DNA from: Candidatus Caccousia avicola
Lineage (GTDB): Bacteria; Bacillota; Clostridia; Oscillospirales; Acutalibacteraceae
Assembly (NCBI GenBank): GCA_018712435.1
Contig: DVGZ01000076.1
Location: 1-38,744 of the forward strand
DNA length: 38,744 nt
Reading direction: 5' to 3'
Shown here: positions 30,511 through 38,744 of the stretch, in pieces
How the letters are laid out: each line of letters opens with the position of its first letter
Position numbering within the stretch: position 1 is the first letter of the stretch
Notes under the pieces: model-generated
What the model saw: only the letters and a program-made list of their open reading frames with translations
Database searches by the model: none
Told to the model about the DNA's origin: nothing
Translations under genes and position numbers: made by a program

Positions 30511-32397
30511 TCACGCACGGCGTGCTTGCAGCCTTCCGGCGGCGCGCGGGAAGCAGATCTCCTTCATACGCCCATACAGACGGTGCCGGATCACATCCTG
30601 TCCAAAGAGATCCCACACCCCTCCGGAGGCTCCCGCGTCCCCGCCCACCAGCGTGAGCAGCATCCGCGCCGCCTCCTCCACGGAAGGATATTCCAGAAAG
30701 CGCACCAAAATGGAATCCTCTCCCGTGCGAATGATCTTCAGCCGCCGCACGCTCGGCGCTTCCAGGAAAAACACATCGAGAAACAGCACGTCGCGCCCTT
30801 CCTCGTCCAGACGGAACTGCGCGCGTGCCGCTATGGCATACGGTTCCCCGTGGATGACCACTTTACCGCGCTCGGCCTGGCCATTCACGCCCACAGGAAA
30901 CGAAACCACGCCATCCCCGCCCATGGCGGCGTCCACAAAAAAGCGTCCTCCCTCCGCGCGGAACCGCAAACCGGACAAGGGCGCGGAAAAATTGTTCGTC
31001 ACGCCCGCCAGAATCAGCGGAAGCAGGGAAGCAAAGCTTTTTTCCAGCCGGTACCAACCCGGCCCGACGGAACACGCATCGCTTTCCCCGCCGTCCACAG
31101 CGGTGCAGAAGCGCAGGGCCGCGTCCGGAAGCACAGAAGCAGGGGCGGGGTCTTCGGCACGCCGGGCGGAAAAGAGCGCGCGAAGGCGGGAGAACCAGCT
31201 CACCGGCTCGGGATCCGCCCACGGATCGCGCAGAAGCCGCAGCGATTTCGGATCGTCCCGCATGGGGTCACGGCACAGCCGCCCGGCCCGGCAGGAGGGA
31301 TGCTCCTCCAGCCACTGTGCATAGCGCGCGGGCGCGCCGGAACCGAAGAAACCATCGATCGCGTCCAGCACGCGGTTGAAGAACAGGGACGCGTCCCCGC
31401 CTGTCGTGGCGATCACCATGTCCAGCTCCGGCAGCACAACGGCATACTGGCCGAACACACCGTTGAACTGATAGGAATGCGGAGCCGGGAAGCTCCAAAG
31501 CTGGTAACCGTAGCGCGTCATGCCGTCGTGCTCCGTCTCCACCTCAAAGGACAGCATTTCCTTCAGCCATTCCTCGGAGAGAATCCGTTTGCCCTCCCAC
31601 ACGCCGCCGCGCAGGCAGAGCTCTCCCAGCTTCGCCATGTCCGTGACGCGCAGGTACAGTCCCCAGCCGCCCTTCTCGATCCCCATCGGGCACGTTTCCC
31701 AGTAAACGGGCGGGATCCCAAGCGGCTCAAACAAGCGCGGCGTGAGGTACTCCGTCAGCGTCTGTCCTGTCACCTTGCGCAGGATTGCGGCCAGCAGGTA
31801 GCTGTTCATGCTGTTGTAGTGAAATTTTTCTCCCGGCATGCAGGCGCAGTCGGAATAGAAAAAGCCGCGCACCCAGTCGCGTTCCATCTCGCTGCCCGCC
31901 TCGCTGAAATTGGCCCCGCTGGTCATAGTGAGCAGATGGCGCACCTTCATGGCTGCCATACGCGGACTGCGGAACAGCGGCGGCTGTTTTTCCGGGAAGA
32001 ACGAAACCACCGAATCCTCCACCGTCAGCAGCCCCTCCGTCACCGCCATGCCCACCGCCATGGAGACGACGGTTTTGGAGAACGAAAAGGTCATATGCGG
32101 CAAAGCCGCCGAGTACGGCGCGCGGCTGACACATGCCACCAGCTTCCCATGGCAGAGCACCGCCGCGCTGTGCAGGAGGGGAAGCTCTCCCGCCCCGTCC
32201 GCCTGCCGGAAAAAGTCCCGCAGATACCCGGAGGGGATGCCCTCCCGCTCCGGCGTGCTGCGCGGCAGGCGCGGATCCCTGTCCGGCTCAAAGGCAGGCT
32301 TTCCCGCCGTGAAGGGGTATGGGGTGAGATGTATCATATCCCCCCGCAGAAACTTCATCATAACGTCGGCCATTTTCACCTGGCTGATGAGATCCAT
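30511..32397 (-). CDS. Serine hydrolase of the beta-lactamase / class C penicillin-binding fold
   Basis: 628 residues. The N-terminal 370 residues form a beta-lactamase-fold domain: the catalytic SxxK is S105-FSK108 (TFSFSKTVVSM), followed by HYNSMNSYLLAAIL (Tyr motif) and GVFGQYAVVLPELDMVI. The remaining about 250 residues are beta-rich and resemble the lipocalin-like extra domains of such hydrolases; role unknown. No signal peptide is seen, so it is probably a cytoplasmic esterase or peptidase. ATG start with GCGAGGA upstream. It follows the CinA-like gene by 17 bases, in the iscS-thiI-cinA run. The substrate cannot be deduced. Confidence 0.85.
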   Translation of the reverse strand: MDLISQVKMADVMMKFLRGDMIHLTPYPFTAGKPAFEPDRDPRLPRSTPEREGIPSGYLRDFFRQADGAGELPLLHSAAVLCHGKLVACVSRAPYSAALPHMTFSFSKTVVSMAVGMAVTEGLLTVEDSVVSFFPEKQPPLFRSPRMAAMKVRHLLTMTSGANFSEAGSEMERDWVRGFFYSDCACMPGEKFHYNSMNSYLLAAILRKVTGQTLTEYLTPRLFEPLGIPPVYWETCPMGIEKGGWGLYLRVTDMAKLGELCLRGGVWEGKRILSEEWLKEMLSFEVETEHDGMTRYGYQLWSFPAPHSYQFNGVFGQYAVVLPELDMVIATTGGDASLFFNRVLDAIDGFFGSGAPARYAQWLEEHPSCRAGRLCRDPMRDDPKSLRLLRDPWADPEPVSWFSRLRALFSARRAEDPAPASVLPDAALRFCTAVDGGESDACSVGPGWYRLEKSFASLLPLILAGVTNNFSAPLSGLRFRAEGGRFFVDAAMGGDGVVSFPVGVNGQAERGKVVIHGEPYAIAARAQFRLDEEGRDVLFLDVFFLEAPSVRRLKIIRTGEDSILVRFLEYPSVEEAARMLLTLVGGDAGASGGVWDLFGQDVIRHRLYGRMKEICFPRAAGRLQARRA

Positions 32398-32414
32398 CCG
32401 GTTTCCTCGCTTTC

Positions 32415-32915
32415 TCAGATCGACGGCGTGCCGCCGTATTCGCGCTCCAGCTCCTCTTCAAAACGGATCGGCGGCGGGGACGGAACCGCCCGGCGGGTAA
32501 GTGAAAATTTTTCACACAACGGCGCGGCGGCCTGATCCAGCATGGCAGGCAGCACGCGGGCGTCATCGGGCAGAAGGCAGATCGCCTGCGTCCGGCTCTC
32601 AAGCAGATAGCCCTCCACATCGCCCACCGGCAGGCGGCGGATACCGCGCGGCTCGCCGTCCGGGCCAATCGGAATATGCAGCCGCTCAAACAGCGGCGCG
32701 GCGCACACGGGGCGCGCCGGTGGAAAGCCCTCCGCCGGAGAGATGGCAAACACGGTGTCATGCTCCCTGAGCAGCGCCGAAAGACGCGGCAGAAAGGAGC
32801 CGAACGCCGCCTCGGCGTAAGTCAGGCGGCAGTCCAGACGGTCCAGAAAGACCCGGATCGCGTCCTGTGTAAAAAAGGTCTGATGCGCGTTCACAAACAA
32901 CAGCGCCGCCCTCAC
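32415..32915 (-). CDS. Small CinA-like protein (diverged molybdopterin-binding-type domain)
   Basis: 166 residues. It starts with GTG overlapping the cinA stop (GTGA), with GGAGGAGGGA upstream, so it is translationally coupled to cinA. The segment EGYLLESRTQAICLLPDDAR lines up with the GCLVALLPGPPSE region of the CinA N-domain encoded just upstream, and the following helix aligns too. The GGLGPT nucleotide/pterin loop is missing. It may be a diverged half copy of the CinA N-domain. The similarity is by eye; otherwise the gene would be unrecognised. Confidence 0.6.
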   Translation of the reverse strand: MRAALLFVNAHQTFFTQDAIRVFLDRLDCRLTYAEAAFGSFLPRLSALLREHDTVFAISPAEGFPPARPVCAAPLFERLHIPIGPDGEPRGIRRLPVGDVEGYLLESRTQAICLLPDDARVLPAMLDQAAAPLCEKFSLTRRAVPSPPPIRFEEELEREYGGTPSI

Positions 32916-34186
32916 ACTGCTCCCTCCTCCACCGGCAGGCCGCACAACAGGCGGCGTACCATATCCAGCGCCGTACTGGCGGCACGGAAACGAATTTTTT
33001 CCCTCGACTGGAAGCGCGCGGGAGCGTTCATCCGGCGCACCCAGGTGTGTTCCCCGTCGCTCACGGCCAGATACACCAGTCCCACCGGCTTTTCCGGCGT
33101 GCCGCCGTCCGGCCCCGCGATACCCGTCACACCCACGCCGACGCTGCTGCCCGAAAAGCGCCGCACGCCCTCGGCCATCGCGCGCGCCACCTGTTCGCTG
33201 ACGGCTCCATACCGATCCAAAATCTCCATCGGCACGCCGAGCAGGCGGTGCTTGGCTTCGTTGGAATACGTCACAAAGCTCATATTCAGCACAGCGGAAG
33301 CGCCGGGCACGTCGGTGAGACGCTTGGCAATCAGCCCGCCGGTGCACGATTCCGCGGCGGACACCGTCAGGCCCCGCTGGGCCAGCAGCTCCACCACAGT
33401 GTTTTCCAGGCAGCTCTGCGACGTGCCGTCCGTGTTGACCGCGTAGACATACGAGCCCAACCGCTCACACAGCCGGTCCGCGACGGCGCGGCATTCCTTC
33501 TGCGCTTCCTCCTGCGAGGACGCTTTCGCCGTGACCCGGAAAAACATCTCACTGTCCTTGGCGTAGGGGGCCACGGTGGGGTTCGCAAGATTCAGAAAAT
33601 CCTCCGCCCGCTCCGCCGCCGTACCTTCTCCGATCCCGAAAGTGCGCACCATGAGCGACGCAATCACGCCGCCGCTGAGCCGGTGCAGATACGGCATCAG
33701 GCGGTCACGGATCATCGGCTCGCACTCGGACGGCGGGCCGGGCAGCAGCGCCACCAGACAGCCGTTCTCCGCGCGGAACACACAGCCCGGCGCGGTGCCG
33801 TGGTCGTTCGGGAGCACGTCGCAGCCCTCGGGGAGCATGGCCTGCTTCCACTGGGTTTCACCGCAGACGCGGCCCCGGAAATGCTCCTCAATCCGGCGGC
33901 GGCTCTCCTCGTGCATCACCAGCTGCTTTCCGCAGACGCGCGCCGCGATCTCCTTGGTGAGATCGTCCTTCGTCGGCCCCAGTCCGCCAATGAGCACCAC
34001 CAGATCGCTGCGCGACAGCGCCAGACGCAGCGTTTCCTCCAGACGCGCGGGATTATCCCCCACGGTGAAGCGGCGCAGCACGTCGATCCCGGAAGCCGCC
34101 AGCTCGCGGGAGGCATACGCCGAATCGGTATCGATCGTGTGGCCGAGCAGCAGCTCAGTCCCCACGGCAATCAGTTCAGCCTGCAA
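32912..34186 (-). CDS. cinA: CinA-type competence/damage-inducible protein with NMN deamidase domain
   Basis: 424 residues, the usual two-domain length. The N-domain is a molybdopterin-binding fold acting on ADP-ribose in CinA enzymes (VGTELLLGHTIDTDS, GGLGPTKDDLT, LPGPPSE). The C-domain is of the PncC type that deamidates nicotinamide mononucleotide (SAAESCTGGLIAKRLTDVPG, VGVTGIAGPDGG). It starts with TTG; GGAAGGA lies upstream. It is 28 bases behind thiI and overlaps the next gene by four bases. Confidence 0.94.
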   Translation of the reverse strand: MQAELIAVGTELLLGHTIDTDSAYASRELAASGIDVLRRFTVGDNPARLEETLRLALSRSDLVVLIGGLGPTKDDLTKEIAARVCGKQLVMHEESRRRIEEHFRGRVCGETQWKQAMLPEGCDVLPNDHGTAPGCVFRAENGCLVALLPGPPSECEPMIRDRLMPYLHRLSGGVIASLMVRTFGIGEGTAAERAEDFLNLANPTVAPYAKDSEMFFRVTAKASSQEEAQKECRAVADRLCERLGSYVYAVNTDGTSQSCLENTVVELLAQRGLTVSAAESCTGGLIAKRLTDVPGASAVLNMSFVTYSNEAKHRLLGVPMEILDRYGAVSEQVARAMAEGVRRFSGSSVGVGVTGIAGPDGGTPEKPVGLVYLAVSDGEHTWVRRMNAPARFQSREKIRFRAASTALDMVRRLLCGLPVEEGAV

Positions 34187-34214
34187 GACTCATCCTTCCT
34201 TTCGGTTCCGGGGC

Positions 34215-35393
34215 TCAGACCTCGCCCGGGACAATCTTCGTCACACGGCGGCCATCCACACATGATTGCACCAGCGCTTCCACATCCAGCGCGCTCTCCG
34301 CCTCATGCACGGCGGCCAGCTCCGGCCTGGTGCGCGGGTGGCGCGGCGTAAAGACGGTGCAGCAGTCCTCATACGGGAGGATCGAGAGATCAAACGTGTC
34401 TATTTTCCGGGAAATGGAGACAATTTCACTCTTATCCATTCCAATCAAGGGACGGAACACCGGCATGGAAGCGGCCTCGTCCGTGGCGGCGATCGCCTGG
34501 AGCGTCTGACTTGCCACCTGTCCCAGGCTCTCGCCCGTGATCAGCGCGGCGCAGCCCTCGATCGCGGCGATCCGCTCGGAAACCCGCATCATAAACCGGC
34601 GCATGAGGATGGTGAAGTAATCCTCCGGGCATTTGTCCAGAATCTCCTCCTGCACGCGGGCAAAGGGGACGGTGATCATATACATCCGCCCGGCATACTC
34701 CGCGACGCGGCCCAGAAGCTGGGCCACCTTGCGTTCGGCGCGCTCGCTCGTATAGGGCGGGCTGGCAAAATGGATCGGGGTCAGCTCTACGCCGCGCTTG
34801 GCCATCATCCACGCCGCCACAGGGCTGTCAATGCCGCCGCTGATGAGGATCGCGGCCTTGCCGCCCGTACCGACGGGAATTCCGCCCGCGCCCTGCTCCG
34901 GCTCGCCGTGGACATACGCGCCGAAATCGCGGATCTCCACCCGCACCGTCACATCCGGCTCATGGACGTTCACCGTCAGATTGGGGAAAGCGTCCAGCAG
35001 GCACGCGCCCACCTCGGCGGAAATTTCCGGCGACGAGAGCGGGAATTTTTTATCGGCGCGCTTGGTTTCCACTTTGAAGGTGCGCACGGTGGAAAGCTGC
35101 GGGCGCAGATACTCCACAGCGGCGGCGCGCACGGCTTCCATGCTCTTTTCCGTCACACAGGCGCGTGAGAAGGTGATCACGCCGAAAATCTTGCGCACCC
35201 GCTCCACCGCGCCCTCCAAATCCGCGCCGGGGCCGGGGGTGATGGTGATGGTCGACTGCGCCATGCGCACCTCGAACTCCCCAAGAGGGGCCAGGCGGCG
35301 GCGGATGTTTTTGATCAGGGCGTTTTCAAACGTATTGCGGTTCAAGCCTTTGAGGACAATCTCCCCCAGCTTGAGCAAAATGACTTCCTTCAT
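34215..35393 (-). CDS. thiI: tRNA 4-thiouridine synthetase / sulfurtransferase ThiI
   Basis: 392 residues. ThiI adenylates tRNA uridine-8 and adds sulfur; it may also feed thiamine thiazole synthesis. N-terminal ferredoxin-like and THUMP domains (to about 165) are followed by the PP-loop ATPase ILISGGIDSPVAAWMM and the motif GESLGQVASQTLQ. The rhodanese domain of the Escherichia protein is absent, as in most Firmicutes, so sulfur must come directly from a partner desulfurase, which is the upstream gene. ATG start with AAAGGAGAA upstream; 19 bases behind iscS. Confidence 0.95.
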   Translation of the reverse strand: MKEVILLKLGEIVLKGLNRNTFENALIKNIRRRLAPLGEFEVRMAQSTITITPGPGADLEGAVERVRKIFGVITFSRACVTEKSMEAVRAAAVEYLRPQLSTVRTFKVETKRADKKFPLSSPEISAEVGACLLDAFPNLTVNVHEPDVTVRVEIRDFGAYVHGEPEQGAGGIPVGTGGKAAILISGGIDSPVAAWMMAKRGVELTPIHFASPPYTSERAERKVAQLLGRVAEYAGRMYMITVPFARVQEEILDKCPEDYFTILMRRFMMRVSERIAAIEGCAALITGESLGQVASQTLQAIAATDEAASMPVFRPLIGMDKSEIVSISRKIDTFDLSILPYEDCCTVFTPRHPRTRPELAAVHEAESALDVEALVQSCVDGRRVTKIVPGEV

Positions 35394-35412
35394 CGGATGT
35401 TCTCCTTTTATG

Positions 35413-36576
35413 TCATGATTTTTTCAGACGGGCACGCAGAGATGAACGCGCGGCCAGCGTGGAAAGGCCCTCGGCAAGCGCGTCCGCGAGCGCGTCGACC
35501 TCCTGCTCGGTGTTGTTTCTGGAAAAGCTCACGCGCAGGCTCGATTCGATCTGTTCCTTCGGCAAGTGCATGGCGGTGAGGACGTGGCTCGCCTTCCCCT
35601 TTGCGCACGCGGAGCCGGAGGACACGCAGATCCCGCGCTCGGAGAGAAAATGCAGCATCGTCTCCGCGCGCACCGGGCAGGCCGAAAAGCTGAGAATGTA
35701 CGGCAGCGCGTCCTCGGGCGAATGGATGGTCACGCCCTCGATCCCGGCCAGCCGTTCACGCAAACGGCGGTTCAGCGCGCGGATACGCTCCTCCTCGGCG
35801 GCCAAATCGGGCAAAGCCAGCACCGCCGCGCCGAAGCCCGCAATCAGCGGCATTCCCTCCGTGCCGGGGCGGAGATTCCGCTCCTGTCCTCCTCCGAACA
35901 CGCGCGCCGCGATGTGCACGCCCTTTTTCACATACAGCGCGCCCACGCCCTTCGGGCCATGGATTTTATGGGCGCTGACGGTCATCAGATCAATTCCCTG
36001 CCGTCCGGGCGCAAGCGGAAGCTTACCATACGCCTGCACCGCGTCGACATGCAGGAGCGCCGGGGCGTTTTGCTCCCGGATCGCGTCCCGCGCGGCCTCC
36101 ACCGGCAGGATGGTGCCGACCTCGTTGTTCACCGCCATCAGGCTGACCAGAACCGTATCGGGACGGACGGCCTCCCTCACCGCCTGGGGGCTGATGTGCC
36201 CTTCACCGTCGGGGGCCAGGTAGGTGACGGTAAAGCCTTCCTTCTCCAGGGCCGCCATGGTGTTGAGCACGGCGGGGTGCTCGATCTGCGTGGTGACAAT
36301 ATGCGTCCCGCGCTTCTGCCGCGCCTTTGCCGCGCCGAAAATCGCAAGGTTATCGCTCTCCGTCCCGCCGGAGGTGAAATACACCTCCTCCGGCGTACAG
36401 GACAGCGACTTCGCCACCGCGCGCCGCGCTTCGTTCAGCTCCTCCTCGGCGGCAAAGCCCAGCCCGTGGAGGGAGGAAGGATTTCCCCAGCAGGTTGTCA
36501 GCATTTCCTCTATCTTTTTCACCGCCTGCTCACACGGCTGTGTGGTGGCGGAGTTGTCAAAATATATGCAATCCAT
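35413..36576 (-). CDS. iscS: Cysteine desulfurase (IscS/NifS family)
   Basis: 387 residues. It takes sulfur from cysteine as a persulfide. The pyridoxal lysine is K204 (SAHKIHGPKG) and the persulfide cysteine is C324 (SSGSACAKGKAS). Start IYFDNSATT is typical. The direct pairing with thiI suggests a dedicated sulfur donor, like NifZ/YrvO-type enzymes in Bacillus, which is inference from context. ATG start with AAAGGAA upstream. The gene diverges from a Fur-family regulator; the gap holds a TATAAT on each strand. Confidence 0.95.
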   Translation of the reverse strand: MDCIYFDNSATTQPCEQAVKKIEEMLTTCWGNPSSLHGLGFAAEEELNEARRAVAKSLSCTPEEVYFTSGGTESDNLAIFGAAKARQKRGTHIVTTQIEHPAVLNTMAALEKEGFTVTYLAPDGEGHISPQAVREAVRPDTVLVSLMAVNNEVGTILPVEAARDAIREQNAPALLHVDAVQAYGKLPLAPGRQGIDLMTVSAHKIHGPKGVGALYVKKGVHIAARVFGGGQERNLRPGTEGMPLIAGFGAAVLALPDLAAEEERIRALNRRLRERLAGIEGVTIHSPEDALPYILSFSACPVRAETMLHFLSERGICVSSGSACAKGKASHVLTAMHLPKEQIESSLRVSFSRNNTEQEVDALADALAEGLSTLAARSSLRARLKKS

Positions 36577-36636
36577 TTGATTCGAAGTTCCTTTCTCTGT
36601 ACCAGAGGTTTCAAGCCGCTTTTTCTAATCTTAATT

Positions 36637-36649
36637 ATTGTATCACAAT
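36637..36649. promoter_or_regulatory. Palindrome in the iscS/Fur-family intergenic region (possible operator)
   Basis: ATTGT-ATC-ACAAT is a perfect inverted repeat. On the minus strand, TTGTGATA occurs twice in direct order, 3 bases apart. The palindrome lies just behind a possible iscS -10 (TATAAT at about 36650-36655, minus), so it could act as an operator. It does not match the classical Fur or PerR box. Confidence 0.35.
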
Positions 36650-36690
36650 TATATCACAAATCATCCGGAAACGGCAACGAACCGTGACAT

Positions 36691-36718
36691 TTGCAAAAAC
36701 AGAAAAAACGGGTATAAT
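36691..36718 (+). promoter_or_regulatory. Probable promoter of the Fur-family regulator
   Basis: TTGCAA, 16 bases, TATAAT. The leader to the ATG at 36764 is about 40 bases. Confidence 0.6.
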
Positions 36719-36763
36719 GGAGACAGACAAACGCTTGTGAGCGGGAAAGGGGAGAAGCCTCCG

Positions 36764-37171
36764 ATGAAAAACACACGCCAGCGCGCCGCCATCCTGCGCG
36801 TGCTTGACGAGAGCGCCGAACCGCTCAGCGCGGAGGAGGTGCACTCCCGCCTGCGCGGGGAGGAGCCTTCGCTGGCCCTCTCCACCGTGTACCGCAATCT
36901 CGAACGCTTCTGCTCGGAAAACCTCCTGCACCGCGACACCTTTGGGGACGGCGTCGTGCGCTATTCTCCCGCGCGCCGTCACGGGCATTACCTCATCTGC
37001 ACCGGCTGCGACGCCCGCGTGCGCATCGACGGATGCCCGCTGGCCGCTCTGGAGGAAGGACTGGAACGCGACACGGGGTTTTCCATCGAGAGCCACAGCC
37101 TGACGCTGTACGGAAAATGTCCACGCTGTATGGAACGGGAAAAGCATCCTGAAAAATCCGAAGAAAAATGA
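36764..37171 (+). CDS. Fur-family metal- or peroxide-responsive repressor
   Basis: 135 residues. Winged-helix N-domain with the recognition region LALSTVYRNLERF, then HGHYLICTGCDARV with the first CxxC, and a second CPRC near the C-terminus, together the structural zinc site of Fur/PerR/Zur proteins. The metal-sensing residues do not allow the subtype to be named. The ATG at 36764 (MKNTRQRAAILRVLDE) has AGGGGAG nine bases upstream. It is divergent from iscS and convergent with the endonuclease III gene. Confidence 0.92.
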   Translation: MKNTRQRAAILRVLDESAEPLSAEEVHSRLRGEEPSLALSTVYRNLERFCSENLLHRDTFGDGVVRYSPARRHGHYLICTGCDARVRIDGCPLAALEEGLERDTGFSIESHSLTLYGKCPRCMEREKHPEKSEEK

Positions 37172-37182
37172 GAAGCATACAC

Positions 37183-37234
37183 AAAATCCGGGAGTGTTTC
37201 GAGTGTTGATCGCTCAAAACGCTCCCGGATTTTT
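37183..37234. terminator. Bidirectional intrinsic terminator between the Fur-family gene and nth
   Basis: A 23-bp stem starting AAAATCCGGGAG, with wobble pairs and a short loop; a T run follows on the plus strand and TTTT on the minus strand. It serves both convergent genes. Confidence 0.85.
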
Positions 37235-37252
37235 CTTGCTTACTGACAATTG

Positions 37253-37900
37253 TCAGCCTTTTGCTTCCACACCAACTTTTTTACAAAGCTCCGCGAGACA
37301 ACAGCGGTCGCAGTGCGGTGCTGTGCGGGCGGTACAGACGTCGCGCCCATGGTACACAAGGCGGTGGCAGAAATCACTGCCTTCCTCCGGCGGAATCAGC
37401 TTCCACAGCGCCATTTCCACGCGCTTCGGATCCTTGATCCCGTCCACCAAACCAATCCGATTCACCAGACGGATACAATGGGTATCGGTGACAATGGCGG
37501 GCTTGCCGAACACGTCGCCCATGATGAGGTTCGCGCTCTTGCGGCCAACGCCGGGGAGCTTCAGTAGCTTGTCAAAATCGTCCGGCACCTTCCCGCCGTA
37601 CTCATCCCGCAGCATCTTCATGCAGGCGCAGATATCCCGCGCCTTGCTCCGTCCCAGGCCGCAGGGGCGCACGATCTGTTCCACGTCGTCCTCTTCCGCT
37701 GCCGCCAGCGCTTCCACGGAAGGATACTTCGCATACAAATCCTGCACCACCACATTGACGCGCGCGTCGGTGCACTGCGCGGCCAGACGGACGCTCACCA
37801 AAAGCTTCCACGCTTCGTTATAATCCAGCGTGCATCCCGCATCCGGGTATTCTTCTTTCAATCGCTCCACCACGGCCAGCGCCAGCTCTTTTTTCGTCAT
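37253..37900 (-). CDS. nth: Endonuclease III (DNA glycosylase/AP lyase)
   Basis: 215 residues, a normal length. It removes oxidised pyrimidines in base-excision repair. The helix-hairpin-helix LPGVGRKSAN carries the catalytic lysine K121; the catalytic aspartate is D139 (VTDTH). The C-terminal iron-sulfur cluster cysteines are C189, C197, C200 and C206, with one extra residue in the first interval compared with the usual spacing. ATG start behind GGAGGATACC. Single gene, between the Fur-family gene and the rRNA operon terminator. Confidence 0.96.
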   Translation of the reverse strand: MTKKELALAVVERLKEEYPDAGCTLDYNEAWKLLVSVRLAAQCTDARVNVVVQDLYAKYPSVEALAAAEEDDVEQIVRPCGLGRSKARDICACMKMLRDEYGGKVPDDFDKLLKLPGVGRKSANLIMGDVFGKPAIVTDTHCIRLVNRIGLVDGIKDPKRVEMALWKLIPPEEGSDFCHRLVYHGRDVCTARTAPHCDRCCLAELCKKVGVEAKG

Positions 37901-37971
37901 AGGTATCCTCCCTATTCTTTTTCATCTTCATAAAATGGGGAAACTTTGCGATAATCCGATTAAACGGATAC

Positions 37972-38003
37972 AAAAAAATCCGAACGCATACACGTTCGGA
38001 TTT
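37972..38003 (-). terminator. Intrinsic terminator of the rRNA operon
   Basis: On the minus strand AAATCCGAACG pairs perfectly with CGTTCGGATTT around a six-base loop, followed by seven T. It lies directly behind tRNA-Asn. Confidence 0.88.
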
Positions 38004-38006
38004 CAG

Positions 38007-38082
38007 TGGCTCCCCAAGTTGGACTCGAACCAACGACCCTGCGGTTAACAGCCGCATGCTCTACCGACTGAGCTATTGAGGA
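38007..38082 (-). tRNA. tRNA-Asn (anticodon GTT)
   Basis: 76 bases including the encoded CCA. Acceptor stem TCCTCAA/TTGGGGA, D-arm with GCTCAGTCGGTAGAGC, anticodon loop CTGTTAA, T-arm with GGTTCGAGTCC. Last gene of the rRNA operon. Confidence 0.97.
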
Positions 38083-38089
38083 ATATTTG

Positions 38090-38206
<117 letters not shown>

Positions 38207-38288
38207 TTGGAAACAAAATCGCTTTCATTTCCACTGCTGCTTCCTCAATTTGTAACCAGGGAAGCTTTCTTTGTTTTGCCTTTCGGCA

Positions 38289-38363
38289 TGGTGACCCGTG
38301 CGGGAATCGAACCCACGTTAACGGCGTGAGAGGCCGCTGTCTTAACCGCTTGACCAACGGGCC
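38289..38363 (-). tRNA. tRNA-Glu (anticodon CTC)
   Basis: 75 bases including CCA. Acceptor GGCCCGT/ACGGGTC, anticodon loop with CTC between T and A, T-arm GGTTCGATTCCC. CTC is the rarer Glu anticodon, reading GAG, in keeping with the GC-rich codon use of the window. Confidence 0.95.
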
Positions 38364-38411
38364 ATATCTGTCAGTTTCGGAGCCGGAGCCTCCGGCCCCT
38401 TTCTGACTTTG

Positions 38412-38487
38412 TGGTGCACCATCAGGGACTCGAACCCGGGACACCCTGATTAAGAGTCAGGTGCTCTACCAACTGAGCTAATGGTGC
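38412..38487 (-). tRNA. tRNA-Lys (anticodon CTT)
   Basis: 76 bases including CCA. Acceptor GCACCAT/ATGGTGC, D-arm GCTCAGTTGGTAGAGC, anticodon loop CTCTTAA, T-arm GGTTCGAGTCC. First tRNA behind 23S. Confidence 0.96.
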
Positions 38488-38616
38488 ATAACGGCCAGCG
38501 CTCAGCTTCCGCTTTCTCGCATGAACCACTGAGAATGTTTTGTGCACTCTCAAAACTGGACAAAGAATCGAAACGAAGAGGTCTTGCTGCAAAATCAGAC
38601 TGACCAAGAAGTAATG

Positions 38617-38744
38617 GTCAAGCCCTCGGCCTATTAGTACTGCCAAGCTACATGCATTACTGCACTTCCACACGCAGCCTATCAACCTTGTAGTCTTCAA
38701 GGGGCCTTACTGGCTTACGCCATGGGATATCTTATCTTGGAGTT
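38617..38744 (-). rRNA. rrl: 23S ribosomal RNA (3' end, cut by window edge)
   Basis: The minus strand reads CCAAGATAAGATATCCCATG and later AGTACTAATAGGCCGAGGGC, ending near CTTGACC, the conserved 3' end of bacterial 23S rRNA. The gene continues beyond the window. The exact 3' end is estimated. Confidence 0.92.

Noticed and set aside
30526..32535. 669-codon plus-strand open frame opposite the serine hydrolase
   Set aside because: Low-complexity Arg/His-rich antisense frame; the minus strand encodes clear catalytic motifs.
32916..33347. N-terminal extension of the small CinA-like gene back into cinA
   Set aside because: The frame is open for 144 more codons, but this part is antiphase cinA sequence; the GTG overlapping the cinA stop with a good ribosome site is the better start.

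Overview
The window reads as chromosomal DNA of a motile, Gram-positive, GC-rich anaerobe of the class Clostridia, probably an Oscillospirales/Ruminococcaceae-type gut bacterium. The reasons are the fla/che gene order, strong GGAGG-type ribosome binding sites with frequent GTG and TTG starts, a FakA-type kinase next to recG, a collagen-like spore-surface-type protein, and remnants of an LplC/AraC-type sugar locus. The genus is inference; no marker gene in the window settles it.

Layout. 1-6284 (minus strand) is the proximal flagellar operon flgB-flgC-fliE-fliF-fliG-fliH-fliI-fliJ (rod base, MS ring, switch, export ATPase), with a promoter at 6404-6432; fliJ runs off the left edge. 6676-9140 (minus) is a three-gene unit: a FliK-like protein, a stand-alone FlhB C-terminal domain (FlhX/YlqH type) and a PilZ-domain protein, closed by a terminator. 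9185-13982 (plus) is the chemotaxis operon cheA-cheW-cheR-cheB, transcribed divergently from the FliK-like unit and ending in a strong terminator. 14039-16607 holds a membrane-anchored CapA-type phosphoesterase (minus) and a collagen-like protein (plus).

16608-19133 looks like an eroded carbohydrate locus. It holds one intact sulfatase, a 71-codon piece of a second sulfatase directly behind its stop codon, the last codons of an ABC sugar permease upstream, and an AraC-type membrane sensor-regulator reduced to its two ends. 19239-23034 is the conserved pair fakA (yloV)-recG. 23195-25564 is a large cytoplasmic modular protein of unknown activity with different base usage. Then follow an HtrA protease, a convergent DegV protein (the likely lipid-binding partner of FakA) and a single-pass membrane protein of unknown function.

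30173-36576 (minus) is a run of iscS-thiI-cinA, a small CinA-like gene, a serine beta-lactamase-fold hydrolase and a remnant of a surface protein. iscS and thiI form a sulfur-relay pair for tRNA 4-thiouridine and/or thiamine thiazole. A Fur-family regulator (plus) diverges from iscS and converges on endonuclease III. The right edge is the 3' part of an rRNA operon on the minus strand, with the uncommon order 23S - tRNA-Lys - tRNA-Glu - 5S - tRNA-Asn and a clear terminator.

No CRISPR array, insertion sequence, prophage or defence cluster was seen. The points most worth a second look are the FliK-like/FlhX/PilZ unit, a dispersed 113-bp repeat whose terminal hairpin shows a compensatory base change between its two copies, the eroded sulfatase locus, and the uncharacterised 789-residue protein.
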